Part shown: in pieces, positions 31,311-40,647 of the stretch | Numbering within the stretch: the first letter of the stretch is position 1 | Layout of the letters: the number at the start of each line of letters is the position of its first letter | Assembly (NCBI GenBank): GCA_945890205.1 | Contig: CAMDCL010000001.1 | Location: 62,001 to 126,000 of the forward strand | Reading direction: 5' to 3' | Length of the DNA stretch: 64,000 bases | Source: Bifidobacterium breve | GTDB taxonomy: Bacteria > Actinomycetota > Actinomycetes > Nanopelagicales > Nanopelagicaceae | Program-made: the position numbers and the translations under genes | Notes under the pieces: generated by a model | The model's database searches: none | What the model saw: the letters and a program-made list of their open reading frames with translations, nothing else | What the model was told of the DNA's origin: nothing

Positions 31311-32351
31311 CTAGGCGTCAGATGCTGGTAAGTCGAAAAGGGTCGCAATTTCCGCAGGTGGTGTTCGTCCTATGTGGCGCCAGCCTTGCGCGGTGGCCAC
31401 TCTTCCACGCGGGGTTCGCGCCATAAAGCCATTTCTGACCAGGAAGGGCTCGGCTACCGACTCCACCGTCTCGATCTCCTCCCCCACAGCGATCGCTAAG
31501 GTAGAAAGACCTACGGGTCCACCGTTGAAACGCTCAACTAGCGCAACCAGTACTGCGCGATCTAGGCGATCTAAACCAAGCTGATCAACCTCATACATCT
31601 CTAATGCAGCCTTTGCATCATGGATCGAGATCTGTGCTCGACCCTGCACTTGTGCGAAATCTCGAACACGACGCAGTAAGCGGTTTGCTATTCGTGGTGT
31701 TCCGCGGGAACGGCCAGCTACTTCAACAACGGCATCCTTGTCGATAGAAATTTTTAATAGTTCAGAGCTTCGAGAGATCACATGAGCGATCTCACCCTCG
31801 TTGTAAAAATCCAAGTGAGCGGTAAAGCCAAATCGATCACGTAATGGGCTAGGCAAGAGGCCAGCACGTGTGGTTGCACCCACCAAGGTGAAGTGTGGAA
31901 GCTGAAGCGGTATAGATGTCGCACCTGGTCCCTTACCAACAATTACATCGACCCGAAAATCCTCCATCGCTAAGTACAACAACTCTTCTGCAGGTCTTGG
32001 AAGTCGATGAATCTCATCGAGAAAAAGTATTTCTCCTTCTACGAGCGAGGAGAGAATCGCTGCCAGATCTCCGGCATGTGTAATGGCAGGGCCACTGGTA
32101 ATACGAATCGGTGCTTGCATCTCACTGGCAAGAATTAACGCCAAAGTTGTCTTACCTAATCCAGGCGGACCAGAAAGAAGAATGTGATCTGCCGGCGAAT
32201 TACGATGACGCGCAGCGGTTAATAAAACATCAATCTGTTCACGGACACGATGTTGCCCAATGAAATCGCCCAAAGATTTCGGGCGTAGCGCTTGTTCCAG
32301 AGCGGACTCCTCGCTTTTAATCTGCGGGGTCACTAAGCGATCATCGGCCAC
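31311..32351 (-). CDS. ruvB: Holliday junction helicase motor RuvB
   Basis: AAA+ ATPase that drives branch migration with RuvA. Walker A is GPPGLGKTT and Walker B is LFLDEIHRL; sensor residues lie in [19 protein letters not shown] and the C-terminal winged helix has [11 protein letters not shown] choose the GTG at 32351 (346 residues), preceded by GGAAAG at 7 bases; it overlaps the end of ruvA by 11 bases. A longer GTG-led frame begins at 32378. Confidence 0.95.
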   Translation of the reverse strand: MADDRLVTPQIKSEESALEQALRPKSLGDFIGQHRVREQIDVLLTAARHRNSPADHILLSGPPGLGKTTLALILASEMQAPIRITSGPAITHAGDLAAILSSLVEGEILFLDEIHRLPRPAEELLYLAMEDFRVDVIVGKGPGATSIPLQLPHFTLVGATTRAGLLPSPLRDRFGFTAHLDFYNEGEIAHVISRSSELLKISIDKDAVVEVAGRSRGTPRIANRLLRRVRDFAQVQGRAQISIHDAKAALEMYEVDQLGLDRLDRAVLVALVERFNGGPVGLSTLAIAVGEEIETVESVAEPFLVRNGFMARTPRGRVATAQGWRHIGRTPPAEIATLFDLPASDA

Positions 32352-32958
32352 GGGCGCTCTTTCCACTTGAAAGTGCACGTTTTAAAAGCTCACTCAGATC
32401 AAGGATGGAGGCATCAACGCCCTCTGATTGCAGTGATGCGATTACATTTGAAATCGCTGCATCAGACTCTTTGGGTGAAAAACCAAGAGAAACCAATGCG
32501 CTTGAAAGTTGTTCGCGCCAAGCGGGTTGATGAGAAGTGAACCGCTGGGAATGTGAGAGATCACCCAACTTTCCTTTGAGTTCAAGGATCAACCTCTGCG
32601 CTCCCTTTCGACCGATTCCCGGCACCTTTTCAATACTTCCAATATCCTCTTGCGCGATCGCTCTGCCTAAATCCTCGGGTGTCAGAGCGCCAAGTATTGA
32701 GAGTGCAACCTTTGGGCCAATACCAGAAACTGTTTGAAGTAACTCAAATAAGGATCGAGACTCTTCATTGAGAAAGCCAAAGAGAGTTAGGGAGTCCTCA
32801 CGAACTACAAGTGATGTAAAGAGCTGAATCTGGGAGCCTAGGGCCACCTGGGTTGATGTTGTCGGAGTAACTAAAACAGTTAAGCCAAACCCTCCAACCT
32901 CGACAACTAAACGATCACCGTTGATCGATCTTACATTTCCGCTGAGTAATGAGATCAT
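32341..32958 (-). CDS. ruvA: Holliday junction-binding protein RuvA
   Basis: Tetrameric junction-binding partner of RuvB. The 205-residue protein has an OB fold at the N-terminus ([25 protein letters not shown]), helix-hairpin-helix motifs ([14 protein letters not shown] and [21 protein letters not shown]) and a C-terminal RuvB-contacting domain ([17 protein letters not shown]). It overlaps ruvC by 4 bases and ruvB by 11. Confidence 0.95.
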   Translation of the reverse strand: MISLLSGNVRSINGDRLVVEVGGFGLTVLVTPTTSTQVALGSQIQLFTSLVVREDSLTLFGFLNEESRSLFELLQTVSGIGPKVALSILGALTPEDLGRAIAQEDIGSIEKVPGIGRKGAQRLILELKGKLGDLSHSQRFTSHQPAWREQLSSALVSLGFSPKESDAAISNVIASLQSEGVDASILDLSELLKRALSSGKSARGR

Positions 32959-33494
32959 CGCGACCTCAACTTCTTCAAACGAGATTGTTCAGCCGCTACC
33001 GCCTGTGCCAGTCGGGTACTTCCGCCACCTCGCCAGATATTACAAATCGCTAACGCCAATGCATCAGTTGCATCTACAGGTTTTGGTATTGAATCGAGAT
33101 TGAGAATCTTTTGTACCATCTGCGCAACTTGAGCTTTATTTGCTCGTCCGCTCCCAGTAACTGATGCCTTCACCTCTGAAGGGGTGTGCATCATTACCGG
33201 GATTCCAGCCTTTGCAGCTAACAGCAACGCTATGCCCGCCGCTTGACCAGTTCCCATCACAGTTCGTACATTGTGTTGAGAAAAAACCCGTTCGACTGCG
33301 ATTACATCCGGCTTCCAGAGATTGATCCATTGAGATAGTTGCTGATCTAAATCTAGGAGTCGATGTTCTAAGGATGAATCTGTCGGAGTAAGAATGACAC
33401 CAACCTCCACTAATGAAATTGGTGATCCCACCGCACCTTCAACAACGCCCACACCGCAGCGAGTAAGACCTGGGTCGACGCCCAAAACTCTCAT
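32955..33494 (-). CDS. ruvC: Holliday junction resolvase RuvC
   Basis: Cuts Holliday junctions, completing the ruvCAB set. The RNase H-fold protein has the first catalytic Asp at residue 7 ([14 protein letters not shown]), an acidic residue in DVIAVERVF, and the C-terminal [14 protein letters not shown] place the start at the ATG at 33494 (179 residues), with GAGGAG just upstream; an ATG four codons earlier overlaps that site. Confidence 0.94.
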   Translation of the reverse strand: MRVLGVDPGLTRCGVGVVEGAVGSPISLVEVGVILTPTDSSLEHRLLDLDQQLSQWINLWKPDVIAVERVFSQHNVRTVMGTGQAAGIALLLAAKAGIPVMMHTPSEVKASVTGSGRANKAQVAQMVQKILNLDSIPKPVDATDALALAICNIWRGGGSTRLAQAVAAEQSRLKKLRSR

Positions 33495-33554
33495 TGCGCT
33501 CCTCATGCTTTCTCAATACGCCAAAGTGCAAGCCTAAGGTGGTTCAACTTTGGT

Positions 33555-34307
33555 CTATTCGAGGCTCGCCATAACTTCATCGGAAACATCAAAGTTAGAG
33601 TAAACATTTTGTACATCATCTAGCTCTTCAATCGCATCAATCAACTCAAAAACCTTTTTTGCACCATCTGCATCCAGCGGGATGCTCATTGATGGCAAGA
33701 ATGAGGAGTCTGCAGACTCATAATCAATCCCAGCGCTCTGTAATGCCGTTCTCACAGGAACCAAATCAACGGGTTCGCTCACGATTTCAAAGGCCTCGCC
33801 CAAGTCATTTACCTCTTCGGCACCTGCTTCAAGAACCGCTTCTAAGATTGAATCCTCGGTTAGTGCTCCATCCTTCTTAACAATTACTACACCTTTACGG
33901 TTAAACAAATAAGAGACGGAGCCAAGATCTGCCATTGATCCACCGTTGCGGGTAACTGCAACCTTTACCTCTGATGCCGATCGATTTCTATTGTCAGAGA
34001 GACATTCGATCATGATCGCAACACCGCTGGGACCGTACCCCTCGTACATGATCGTGATCCAATCCTTAGCGCCTGCTTCCAACCCTGCGCCACGTTTGAT
34101 TGCGCGTTCAATGTTGTCTGAAGGCATTGAAGATTTCTTAGCCTTTGCTACCGCATCAAAAAGAGTGGGATTGCCATCCATGTCTGCTCCGCCATTACGA
34201 GCTGCAACTTCAATTGCTCGAATCTGCTTTGCAAATACCTTTGCACGACGACTATCTATGATCGCCTTTTTGTGCTTTGTCGTAGCCCATTTGGAATGGC
34301 CTGACAT
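33555..34307 (-). CDS. yebC: YebC/PmpR family protein
   Basis: A 250-residue protein of the YebC/PmpR family ([65 protein letters not shown]). Members were described as DNA-binding regulators and more recently as ribosome-associated factors that help translate proline stretches; which applies here is unknown. AGGTGAGG precedes the ATG. It is next to ruvC as in most bacteria. Confidence 0.92.
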   Translation of the reverse strand: MSGHSKWATTKHKKAIIDSRRAKVFAKQIRAIEVAARNGGADMDGNPTLFDAVAKAKKSSMPSDNIERAIKRGAGLEAGAKDWITIMYEGYGPSGVAIMIECLSDNRNRSASEVKVAVTRNGGSMADLGSVSYLFNRKGVVIVKKDGALTEDSILEAVLEAGAEEVNDLGEAFEIVSEPVDLVPVRTALQSAGIDYESADSSFLPSMSIPLDADGAKKVFELIDAIEELDDVQNVYSNFDVSDEVMASLE

Positions 34308-34347
34308 GAATTCACCTCACCTAGATAAGTCTGTGCTGCTGTGCGAC

Positions 34348-34944
34348 TTACTTTACCTTCTCAAGTGCAGGACGTGCCACCTGCTCAATGAAGTAACGAT
34401 GAATTCGGTCATCCCCCGATAACTCCGGATGAAATGATGTAGCTAAGGCAGTTCTTGAACGAACAGCTACAGGATGTGAGTCAACTGAAGCCAGAATCTG
34501 AACTGAATCTGACACCTTCTCGACCCATGGTGCTCGAATAAAGACCGCCCTCATCAGGCCAGTGGAACCATCTGCGAATTCAATATCGGATTCAAAGGAA
34601 TCTACTTGACGCCCGAAGGCGTTTCGGCGAACGGTAATTTCAAGTCCACCAAAACTCTTCTGCCCCACCTTTGCATCAAGAATTTCTTCGGCCAACAAAA
34701 TCATTCCAGCACATGATCCATAAACTGGCATTCCACTTGCTATGCGATCTTTGATCAGTTGATAAACCCCAAATACCTCTGATAGCTGCGAGATAGTTGT
34801 CGATTCTCCACCAGGTAGCACCAAGGCATCTACAGATTTAATTTCACCTGCTCTACGTACCGCAACAGCTTCAACTCCACAGTCGATTAAGGAGTTAATG
34901 TGTTCACGAACATCACCTTGAAGAGCTAAAACGCCTACCTTCAT
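34348..34944 (-). CDS. pdxT: Pyridoxal 5'-phosphate synthase glutaminase subunit PdxT
   Basis: Supplies ammonia from glutamine to PdxS. The 198-residue class I amidotransferase has LPGGESTTIS, the nucleophile Cys in YGSCAGMILLA, and the His-Glu pair in TSFHPELSGDDRIHRYF. It lies 11 bases after pdxS, and the two form the ribose-phosphate-dependent PLP synthase. Confidence 0.95.
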   Translation of the reverse strand: MKVGVLALQGDVREHINSLIDCGVEAVAVRRAGEIKSVDALVLPGGESTTISQLSEVFGVYQLIKDRIASGMPVYGSCAGMILLAEEILDAKVGQKSFGGLEITVRRNAFGRQVDSFESDIEFADGSTGLMRAVFIRAPWVEKVSDSVQILASVDSHPVAVRSRTALATSFHPELSGDDRIHRYFIEQVARPALEKVK

Positions 34945-34955
34945 TGATGTGGGAG

Positions 34956-35843
34956 TTACCAGCCGCGTTCTGCAAGGCGGTGAGGCGCTGGAAGATCTGC
35001 AACGTTGATTCCAACCATCGCTTCTCCCAAACCACGTGATGCATCAGCAATAACCTTTGGATCATCCCAAAAAGTTGTTGCCTTAACACAGGCCGCTGCT
35101 CGTTGAGCGGGATTTCCAGATTTAAAGATTCCAGAACCGATAAAGACACCATCGGCTCCCATGCTCATCATCAACGCTGCATCAGCAGGTGTTGCAATTC
35201 CTCCTGCTGTAAACAACACAACTGGAAGTTTTCCGGTTTGAGCAACCTCTTTTACTAAATCATATGGAGCCTGAAGCTCCTTTGCTGCAACATACAGTTC
35301 ATCTTCGCGCAGTGATGAAAGACGTCGAATCTCTCCACCAATCTTGCGCATGTGCTGCATCGCATTTGAAACATCTCCTGTACCAGCTTCGCCCTTTGAG
35401 CGAATCATCGCTGCACCTTCATTGATGCGGCGTAGCGCTTCTCCCAGATTTGTTGCACCACATACAAATGGAACTGTGAAGTCAAACTTATCAATGTGGT
35501 TTTCATAATCTGCTGGAGTTAAGACCTCTGACTCATCGATGTAATCAACGCCAAGGGATTCAAGAACACGGGCCTCAACAAAGTGACCGATGCGCGCCTT
35601 GGCCATAACTGGAATCGACACCGCTGCTTGAATCTTCTCGATCATGTCTGGATCAGACATACGAGCAACCCCTCCTTGAGCACGGATGTCAGCTGGAACT
35701 CGTTCAAGTGCCATAACAGCGACCGCACCAGCATCTTCCGCGATCTTTGCCTGGTCTGCATTTACGACATCCATAATGACGCCGCCCTTGAGCATTTCAG
35801 CCATTCCGCGCTTTACGCGACCGGTGCCTGTTACTTCAGCCAT
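34956..35843 (-). CDS. pdxS: Pyridoxal 5'-phosphate synthase subunit PdxS
   Basis: TIM-barrel lyase that builds PLP from ribose 5-phosphate, glyceraldehyde 3-phosphate and ammonia. The 295-residue protein is among the best conserved: [32 protein letters not shown], the catalytic lysines in MAKARIGHF and [10 protein letters not shown], and [18 protein letters not shown] lies about 10 bases before the ATG. Confidence 0.96.
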   Translation of the reverse strand: MAEVTGTGRVKRGMAEMLKGGVIMDVVNADQAKIAEDAGAVAVMALERVPADIRAQGGVARMSDPDMIEKIQAAVSIPVMAKARIGHFVEARVLESLGVDYIDESEVLTPADYENHIDKFDFTVPFVCGATNLGEALRRINEGAAMIRSKGEAGTGDVSNAMQHMRKIGGEIRRLSSLREDELYVAAKELQAPYDLVKEVAQTGKLPVVLFTAGGIATPADAALMMSMGADGVFIGSGIFKSGNPAQRAAACVKATTFWDDPKVIADASRGLGEAMVGINVADLPAPHRLAERGW

Positions 35844-35883
35844 GATGTGTTACTCCGCTTCAATGGAAAGATAGAGCCCAATC

Positions 35884-36879
35884 CTACTTCGTCTTTTCAA
35901 TAGCGCGAGACGTAAATTCAGGCTCGCGATCAGTCAAAGCGACCCAAACCTGGCCCGGATCAAAGTTCATGATGGTGCCATCACTGAAAGTAAAGGTGGT
36001 CCCTGAATCGGCGCTGGCTCTGTTCCATGTAGTAACAAAGCGTTCCCCGTTGCGAAGAACATAGGCCTTTCCTGTACCAATGGTCTGCGTTAAAGGTGTG
36101 ACTCCGCCAAATTTATCGCCATACTCTGAAGGTGTAATGCTCACCATTTGAATTACAAAGGTTGTAGCTCCGAGGACAACACCGCTATCTGCAAGATTTA
36201 ATTTTTTATTGTGGGAAAGAAGCCATCGTGATTCTTCTTCTGACCATTGCGCAGAATACGTAGCCGCTGGCCAACTCACATCAACCTTCTGAGTTGGTGT
36301 ACCACCTTCTTGTAACTCTCCAAAAACAAAACCGACACCTTTAGCTATATCAACTTGCAGATTATCATCCAAGACTTTCTGCATCAAAAGATCTGCTCGA
36401 AGTACCATCGCATACGGTTGATTGCGGGATGGATCGGTTGTATAGATCGTGGGGCTTTGTCGCTGCGCCCCTAAATCCTGAAGATTTGCCGCGGAGATAA
36501 CTGGAAGAAGTTTGCTCTGAGCTCCACTGTATGCAAAAGCCACTCGCCCATATTGACTCAAGATATTGATATCGGAGATTCGCGCGCTTCGAACCGGTCC
36601 AATTCTTTGAGGGATGAACGTTGAAAATATGGCGGCTAACCGAGTGAGACCGCCTTCTACCTGCTGGATGTACACAATCTCTGCATCCTCTACACCAATC
36701 TGAGGATGTGCCATATTGGAGTCATCGATCTTGACCGCAAGCACCCGACCATCAACGCCTTCGCGTCCACTAAGAACGCTAGTTGCCTTTTTTTCAGGCA
36801 GTAACTCTGTTGCAGCGGCACAGCTAGAAAGCAATAGTGCAATCACTACCCCGGCAAATGCTGTGCGCCTAGAGAACAT
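35884..36879 (-). CDS. DUF3048 family lipoprotein
   Basis: Predicted exported lipoprotein. After a short basic start a hydrophobic stretch ends in the lipobox LLSSC. The mature part matches DUF3048 (YerB-like): VKIDDSNMAHPQIGVEDAEIVYIQQVEGGLTRLAAIF, read in pieces, and IGPVRSARISDINIL. The family function is not established. The ATG at 36879 overlaps the upstream gene by 11 bases; an in-frame TTG three codons earlier is an alternative. The C-terminal region has WNRASADSGTTFTFSDG. Confidence 0.85.
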   Translation of the reverse strand: MFSRRTAFAGVVIALLLSSCAAATELLPEKKATSVLSGREGVDGRVLAVKIDDSNMAHPQIGVEDAEIVYIQQVEGGLTRLAAIFSTFIPQRIGPVRSARISDINILSQYGRVAFAYSGAQSKLLPVISAANLQDLGAQRQSPTIYTTDPSRNQPYAMVLRADLLMQKVLDDNLQVDIAKGVGFVFGELQEGGTPTQKVDVSWPAATYSAQWSEEESRWLLSHNKKLNLADSGVVLGATTFVIQMVSITPSEYGDKFGGVTPLTQTIGTGKAYVLRNGERFVTTWNRASADSGTTFTFSDGTIMNFDPGQVWVALTDREPEFTSRAIEKTK

Positions 36880-37372
36880 CGGCTTCAAACTCGTAAGTAA
36901 TTGGAAGTGGTGCGGTTCCGGCTAATCTAAATAAACGCACGATTGGCTTGTTGCGCACCATATGTGTACGAGCAACAGCATCGGTATGAATTGCGATGCC
37001 TACTCGAACCTTGTCAGTTAACCCTGAAAGTTCAGTCAGTAAAGCGCTATCGGCGGCCGTAGTCAGGTGCTCGGCATCCTCCAATAAAAGTCCTAACGCG
37101 CCAGATAATCCACTCTCTGCTTGAGAACGATTCTGAATATTGGCATCACGTGCTTGATATGCGGCGGCGGTTAACAACATTGATGATGCTGGATCTGCGA
37201 TATCGCTGTGGGCAATCTCTAATGCAACCGCAGCTCTCTTTTGTAACAGCACATCTAGATTGGCCCAGCTTGTCTCCACGCGATGGTGCAGGCGATCTAG
37301 ACGGGTAGCGGTAAAAGATAGATACCAGAGAATTATTAAGAGGATGCAGGCGGCTACTAACCAGCGGGTCAT
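36869..37372 (-). CDS. Small membrane protein, LemA-like or Nudix-protein N-terminal half
   Basis: A 167-residue protein with one N-terminal membrane helix (about 4-22) and a helical body (RLDRLHHRVETSWANLDVLLQKRAAVALEIAH) resembling LemA proteins. In M. tuberculosis the gene before pimA encodes a membrane protein with a Nudix domain (Rv2609c, from memory), and its N-terminal half looks like this protein. No Nudix box (GX5EX7REUXEEXGU) is present, so this appears to be the N-terminal part alone. It overlaps pimA by 4 bases. Function unknown. Confidence 0.6.
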   Translation of the reverse strand: MTRWLVAACILLIILWYLSFTATRLDRLHHRVETSWANLDVLLQKRAAVALEIAHSDIADPASSMLLTAAAYQARDANIQNRSQAESGLSGALGLLLEDAEHLTTAADSALLTELSGLTDKVRVGIAIHTDAVARTHMVRNKPIVRLFRLAGTAPLPITYEFEADVL

Positions 37373-38550
37373 AGCTTCTCCTCTTTGTTAAGAAATCTGC
37401 TCCACGGTCGCGTATCAGATGCTAGGCCAACCTTTTGACTACCGACCATTGACATCTCATAGACTGAAAAGATCTGATCCCCAACACGTGTCCAGTCAAA
37501 GAGTTGTGCATGGGCTTTACCCCGAATAGCTAAAGCCTTTCTTTTCTCTTCATCTCTCAAAAGATCGATTACAACCTTTGCCAACTCAGTTGGATTTTCT
37601 GATGTAAAGAGCGCTCCGAACTCTCCGTGACCCAGTAGATCATCAAATGCCGGGATATCACTAGCTACAACACATGCTCCACCGGCTAGCGCCTCTGCCA
37701 AGATGATTCCGAAGGATTCACCACCTGTATTTGGGGCGACATATAGCGCAACTGAGGACATAAAGTTTGCTTTCTCCTCCTCAGAAATTCGGCCAAGGAA
37801 TTCAAAACGATGTCGAAGTTGAGGATCAATACCTTCGATAACCTCTTCGGGATCGCCAGGACCTGCAACAAAAACCTTTACATCTGGAGCAAATCGAGAG
37901 ATAACTGGTAAGGCATCAACAAGAACGCTCAAACCCTTTCGAGGCTCTTCAAATCGACCAATAAATCCGATGGCGTTGCCAGACCATTTCTCCTGAGGGT
38001 TACCATCGGAGTAACGAGTGGCGTAAATACCGTTCGGAATGATGATCGCATCTGTTTCTAGGTGATCGGTGAGGGTCAACCTCGCCGCCTCGGAAACTGC
38101 GATACGAGCAGAGAGTTTTTCAATCGCCGGCTCGAGAATAGGACCAATTGCAAAGATAATTTTTTGTCGCTTGGCAGCGGCGTGAAAAGTTCCAACCATT
38201 GGCCCATCAGCTGCCCAGCACGCTAAAAGAGAGATTGATGGAATCGCTGGTTCGTGAAGATGCAGCAAATCAAATTCTCCCTGCGCAATCCACTGACGAA
38301 CACGTGCAAATGCAACAGGTCCAAATAAGACTCGCGCAACAGCCCCGTTATAAGGAATCGAAATCGGCTTTCCTGCATTCACAACATAATCTGGAAGATT
38401 GGATTCATCTATTGCCGGTGCAAGAACAGAGACATCATGGCCGGCCTTTATTAAAAACTCAGCTAGATCACGAATATGGTTTTGCACTCCCCCAGGTGTA
38501 TCCCAACTATAAGGGCACACGATTCCTATCTTGAGAGATCGATTAAGCAT
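37369..38550 (-). CDS. pimA: Phosphatidylinositol alpha-mannosyltransferase PimA
   Basis: GT-B glycosyltransferase that adds the first mannose to phosphatidylinositol at the inner face of the membrane. The 393-residue protein opens with IGIVCPYSWDTPGGVQNHIRDLAE, has LHLHEPAIPS in the middle, and the GT4 nucleotide-sugar motif GESFGIILAEALAGG in the C-terminal half with FIGRFEEPRKGL. The assignment rests on these and on the pgsA-patA-pimA order. The ATG overlaps the patA stop by one base. Confidence 0.9.
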   Translation of the reverse strand: MLNRSLKIGIVCPYSWDTPGGVQNHIRDLAEFLIKAGHDVSVLAPAIDESNLPDYVVNAGKPISIPYNGAVARVLFGPVAFARVRQWIAQGEFDLLHLHEPAIPSISLLACWAADGPMVGTFHAAAKRQKIIFAIGPILEPAIEKLSARIAVSEAARLTLTDHLETDAIIIPNGIYATRYSDGNPQEKWSGNAIGFIGRFEEPRKGLSVLVDALPVISRFAPDVKVFVAGPGDPEEVIEGIDPQLRHRFEFLGRISEEEKANFMSSVALYVAPNTGGESFGIILAEALAGGACVVASDIPAFDDLLGHGEFGALFTSENPTELAKVVIDLLRDEEKRKALAIRGKAHAQLFDWTRVGDQIFSVYEMSMVGSQKVGLASDTRPWSRFLNKEEKL

Positions 38551-39434
38551 TAGGTTCGTTCCTTAAAATCGCCATCGGTCCAGATGCGCTGCAACATATG
38601 CCAATCCTGAGGAGTTTGCGCAATCCCATCTTGAAAATGTTTTGCGGTTATCTGGACAATCTCCTGCACCTTTGCGCCTTCTTCTCCCGCGCTAGGTATG
38701 GCTACCTTTCTAAATTCAATATGGATACCGGTTTCGGTGTATGAAACAAAGGCTGTAATAAGAGGTGCCCGCGTTTTCAAAGCCAATAGGGCAGGTCCTG
38801 CCGGCATGCGTGCTTTACCGTTAAAGAAATCAACATCTATACCTGATGCGGATAGATCTCTGTCGGCGACAAGTGCAACAAGTGCGCCCTGTCGCAACCT
38901 CTGAGCCAAGTTTCCTAAGACGCGACCATCTAGCGGCAACACCTCCATTCCCATAGCTTGCCTATAAGCCAGGAACTTCAGAAACAGTTTTTCTGGTTTT
39001 AACCTTTCAGCCACAGTGACTAATGGAATCCCTTTAGCGCAAAAGTAAGCGCCGGCATGATCCCAATTTCCGGCATGAGGAAGAGCAACTATCACGCCCG
39101 TCTTTGCCTCAATCGCATCGAGCAATAGGTGCTCATTTGTGACCGTAACAGTTGCCGCTACACGTTCAGCTGACCAATCTGGAAATCTAAATGTGTCACA
39201 CCAGTACCGCATGTATGAACGCATTGCGTCTATGAGTAATAAATCTAAATTAAGTGAGGTAATTGTTGGTTGAGTTCGCGCAAGGTTAGCGCGAAACCTC
39301 TTTATACTCTTACCATTTTTCTTAACCAAGTAATCAGCGATGCGATAGGCGAGTTTGTAAGCGGTTTTTTCAGGTAACCATCTCACAAGACGCCAACCGG
39401 CAAAGTACACGTAAGCGGTCAAATTATCTCTCAC
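38550..39434 (-). CDS. patA: Phosphatidylinositol mannoside acyltransferase, LpxL/HtrB-like
   Basis: Membrane-associated acyltransferase that acylates phosphatidylinositol mannosides. It has the H-x4-D motif in ALPHAGNWDHAG and ALVADRDLS, as in lauroyl acyltransferases. I choose the GTG at 39434 (294 residues), with AAGG 9 bases upstream, overlapping pgsA by 11 bases; a TTG seven codons earlier has no ribosome site. Lipid A is not expected in an actinobacterium, and the neighbours support the PatA role. Confidence 0.87.
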   Translation of the reverse strand: MRDNLTAYVYFAGWRLVRWLPEKTAYKLAYRIADYLVKKNGKSIKRFRANLARTQPTITSLNLDLLLIDAMRSYMRYWCDTFRFPDWSAERVAATVTVTNEHLLLDAIEAKTGVIVALPHAGNWDHAGAYFCAKGIPLVTVAERLKPEKLFLKFLAYRQAMGMEVLPLDGRVLGNLAQRLRQGALVALVADRDLSASGIDVDFFNGKARMPAGPALLALKTRAPLITAFVSYTETGIHIEFRKVAIPSAGEEGAKVQEIVQITAKHFQDGIAQTPQDWHMLQRIWTDGDFKERT

Positions 39435-40029
39435 TGTGGCTGGCCTTTTTAACAATCAACATTCTTTGAAGGACGGTGAACGTGCCAAGAGCTGCAAGTA
39501 GCCACATTCCAATGGTCAATACATATGGAACTCCAAGACCATCAAAACCGATGGCGGTTAGGGCGATGATCAATCGCTCGGTTCGCTCTGCTATCCCACC
39601 TGAGCAGGAGATTCCGAAACTTTCAGCCTTGGCACGTATATATGGAACAAGTAATCCAGTAACTAAGGTTGCTAAAACTACATATGACAACTCATCATTT
39701 TCATTGATGAGAAAGATTGATACACCAAGTAGAACCGCGGAGTCGGTGATTCGATCGATGGTCGAATCCAAGAAACCACCCCATTTGCTAGAGCCTGCAC
39801 GCGAAAGCCTGGCCATTGTTCCGTCGAAAAGATCACTTAAAGCCAAAATACAGATTGCAACGGTTCCGATGAAGAACTCACCACGTGGGTAGAAATACAA
39901 GGCGCAGATGACAACTCCAATCGCCCCTACCCATGTAACCGCATTTGGCGTGATTCCACGTCGCAGAGCAAAGGCTGCCACGGGGGTAATTACCCGAGTG
40001 ACCGCTGGCTTCAAACGTGCGCTTAACAT
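39424..40029 (-). CDS. pgsA: Phosphatidylinositol (phosphate) synthase, CDP-alcohol phosphatidyltransferase
   Basis: Integral membrane enzyme that joins CDP-diacylglycerol to an inositol alcohol, by context inositol phosphate. The CDP-alcohol signature is intact: LFDGTMARLSRAGSSKWGGFLDSTIDR holds the D-G-x2-A-R-x8-G-x3-D-x3-D pattern. Several membrane helices follow. The ATG at 40029 gives 201 residues; a longer frame up to 40110 would run across the divergent gene's start and adds no conserved residues. No Shine-Dalgarno is seen, so it may be leaderless (possible -10 TACGAT at 40038-40043). Confidence 0.9.
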   Translation of the reverse strand: MLSARLKPAVTRVITPVAAFALRRGITPNAVTWVGAIGVVICALYFYPRGEFFIGTVAICILALSDLFDGTMARLSRAGSSKWGGFLDSTIDRITDSAVLLGVSIFLINENDELSYVVLATLVTGLLVPYIRAKAESFGISCSGGIAERTERLIIALTAIGFDGLGVPYVLTIGMWLLAALGTFTVLQRMLIVKKASHSER

Positions 40030-40053
40030 CAAGGACCATCGTAGGCTGAGCCA

Positions 40054-40647
40054 GTGCAAACACAAATTACCCAAACACAAACCAAGGGAATTATTCATAT
40101 TTATGGCCACACCAGCGCTGAGCCTGAATTAGTCGCACAAACCTTCGGGGGTCTGTTTACCCAAAAGGTTCACAGCGATAGCGACCTGGCGATTTTTGCG
40201 ATTAATCCATCGGCAGGTATTGATCAAGAGACCATTGCAATCTGGTCAGAGCTCGATGAGTTTCAGATTCCTCGTCTGGTGGTTGTTACTCATTTAGAAA
40301 AGCAAGAGGCAGATTTTGATGATGCTGTGATGGTCGCTAATCGAGTTTTCTCTCCGATGGCAACTCCATACTTAGTTCTGCACGATGATGTGGGTTTACC
40401 GATAGCACTTATTTCCCTTGCCGATTTATCAATCATTGATTATTCAACTACTCCCCCGACGTCACGTGCCAGTGATCCCGAACATCAAACACTTGTTCAA
40501 GAGTTTAGAGATGAGTATCTCGAATTGGTACAAAGCTCTGGCGATCAGGCATTTCCGGCGGGATTACTCTTCCCGGCGATACCGTTATGGATTGAAAGAG
40601 GAATAGGCGTAGACATTGTGAAGCAGTACATAAACCAAATTAATTAA
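40054..40647 (+). CDS. EF-G2-like pseudo-GTPase domain
   Basis: A 197-residue protein resembling the G domain of the actinobacterial EF-G-like protein EF-G2. Residues 43-95 (SDLAIFAINPSAGIDQETIAIW, QIPRLVVVTHLEKQEADFDDA) align with the EF-G2 stretch after the switch regions. Residues 145-192 (EFRDEYLELVQ, FPAGLLFPAIPLWIERGIGVDIV) align with the segment ending its G domain. The nucleotide site is gone: the P-loop slot reads GHTSAEPE, switches I and II are deleted, and the NKxD slot reads THLE. It starts at a GTG 24 bases from the divergent pgsA start. The N-terminus is low complexity (QTQITQTQT), from a repeated CAAACACAAA. Confidence 0.7.
   Translation: MQTQITQTQTKGIIHIYGHTSAEPELVAQTFGGLFTQKVHSDSDLAIFAINPSAGIDQETIAIWSELDEFQIPRLVVVTHLEKQEADFDDAVMVANRVFSPMATPYLVLHDDVGLPIALISLADLSIIDYSTTPPTSRASDPEHQTLVQEFRDEYLELVQSSGDQAFPAGLLFPAIPLWIERGIGVDIVKQYINQIN

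Noticed and set aside
38550-39434. Lipid A lauroyl acyltransferase
   Set aside because: The fold matches, but the pgsA and pimA neighbours and the actinobacterial setting point to acylation of phosphatidylinositol mannosides.
40029-40110. Longer pgsA starting at 40110
   Set aside because: The extra 27 codons are unconserved and would overlap the divergent gene; the ATG at 40029 fits the family length.
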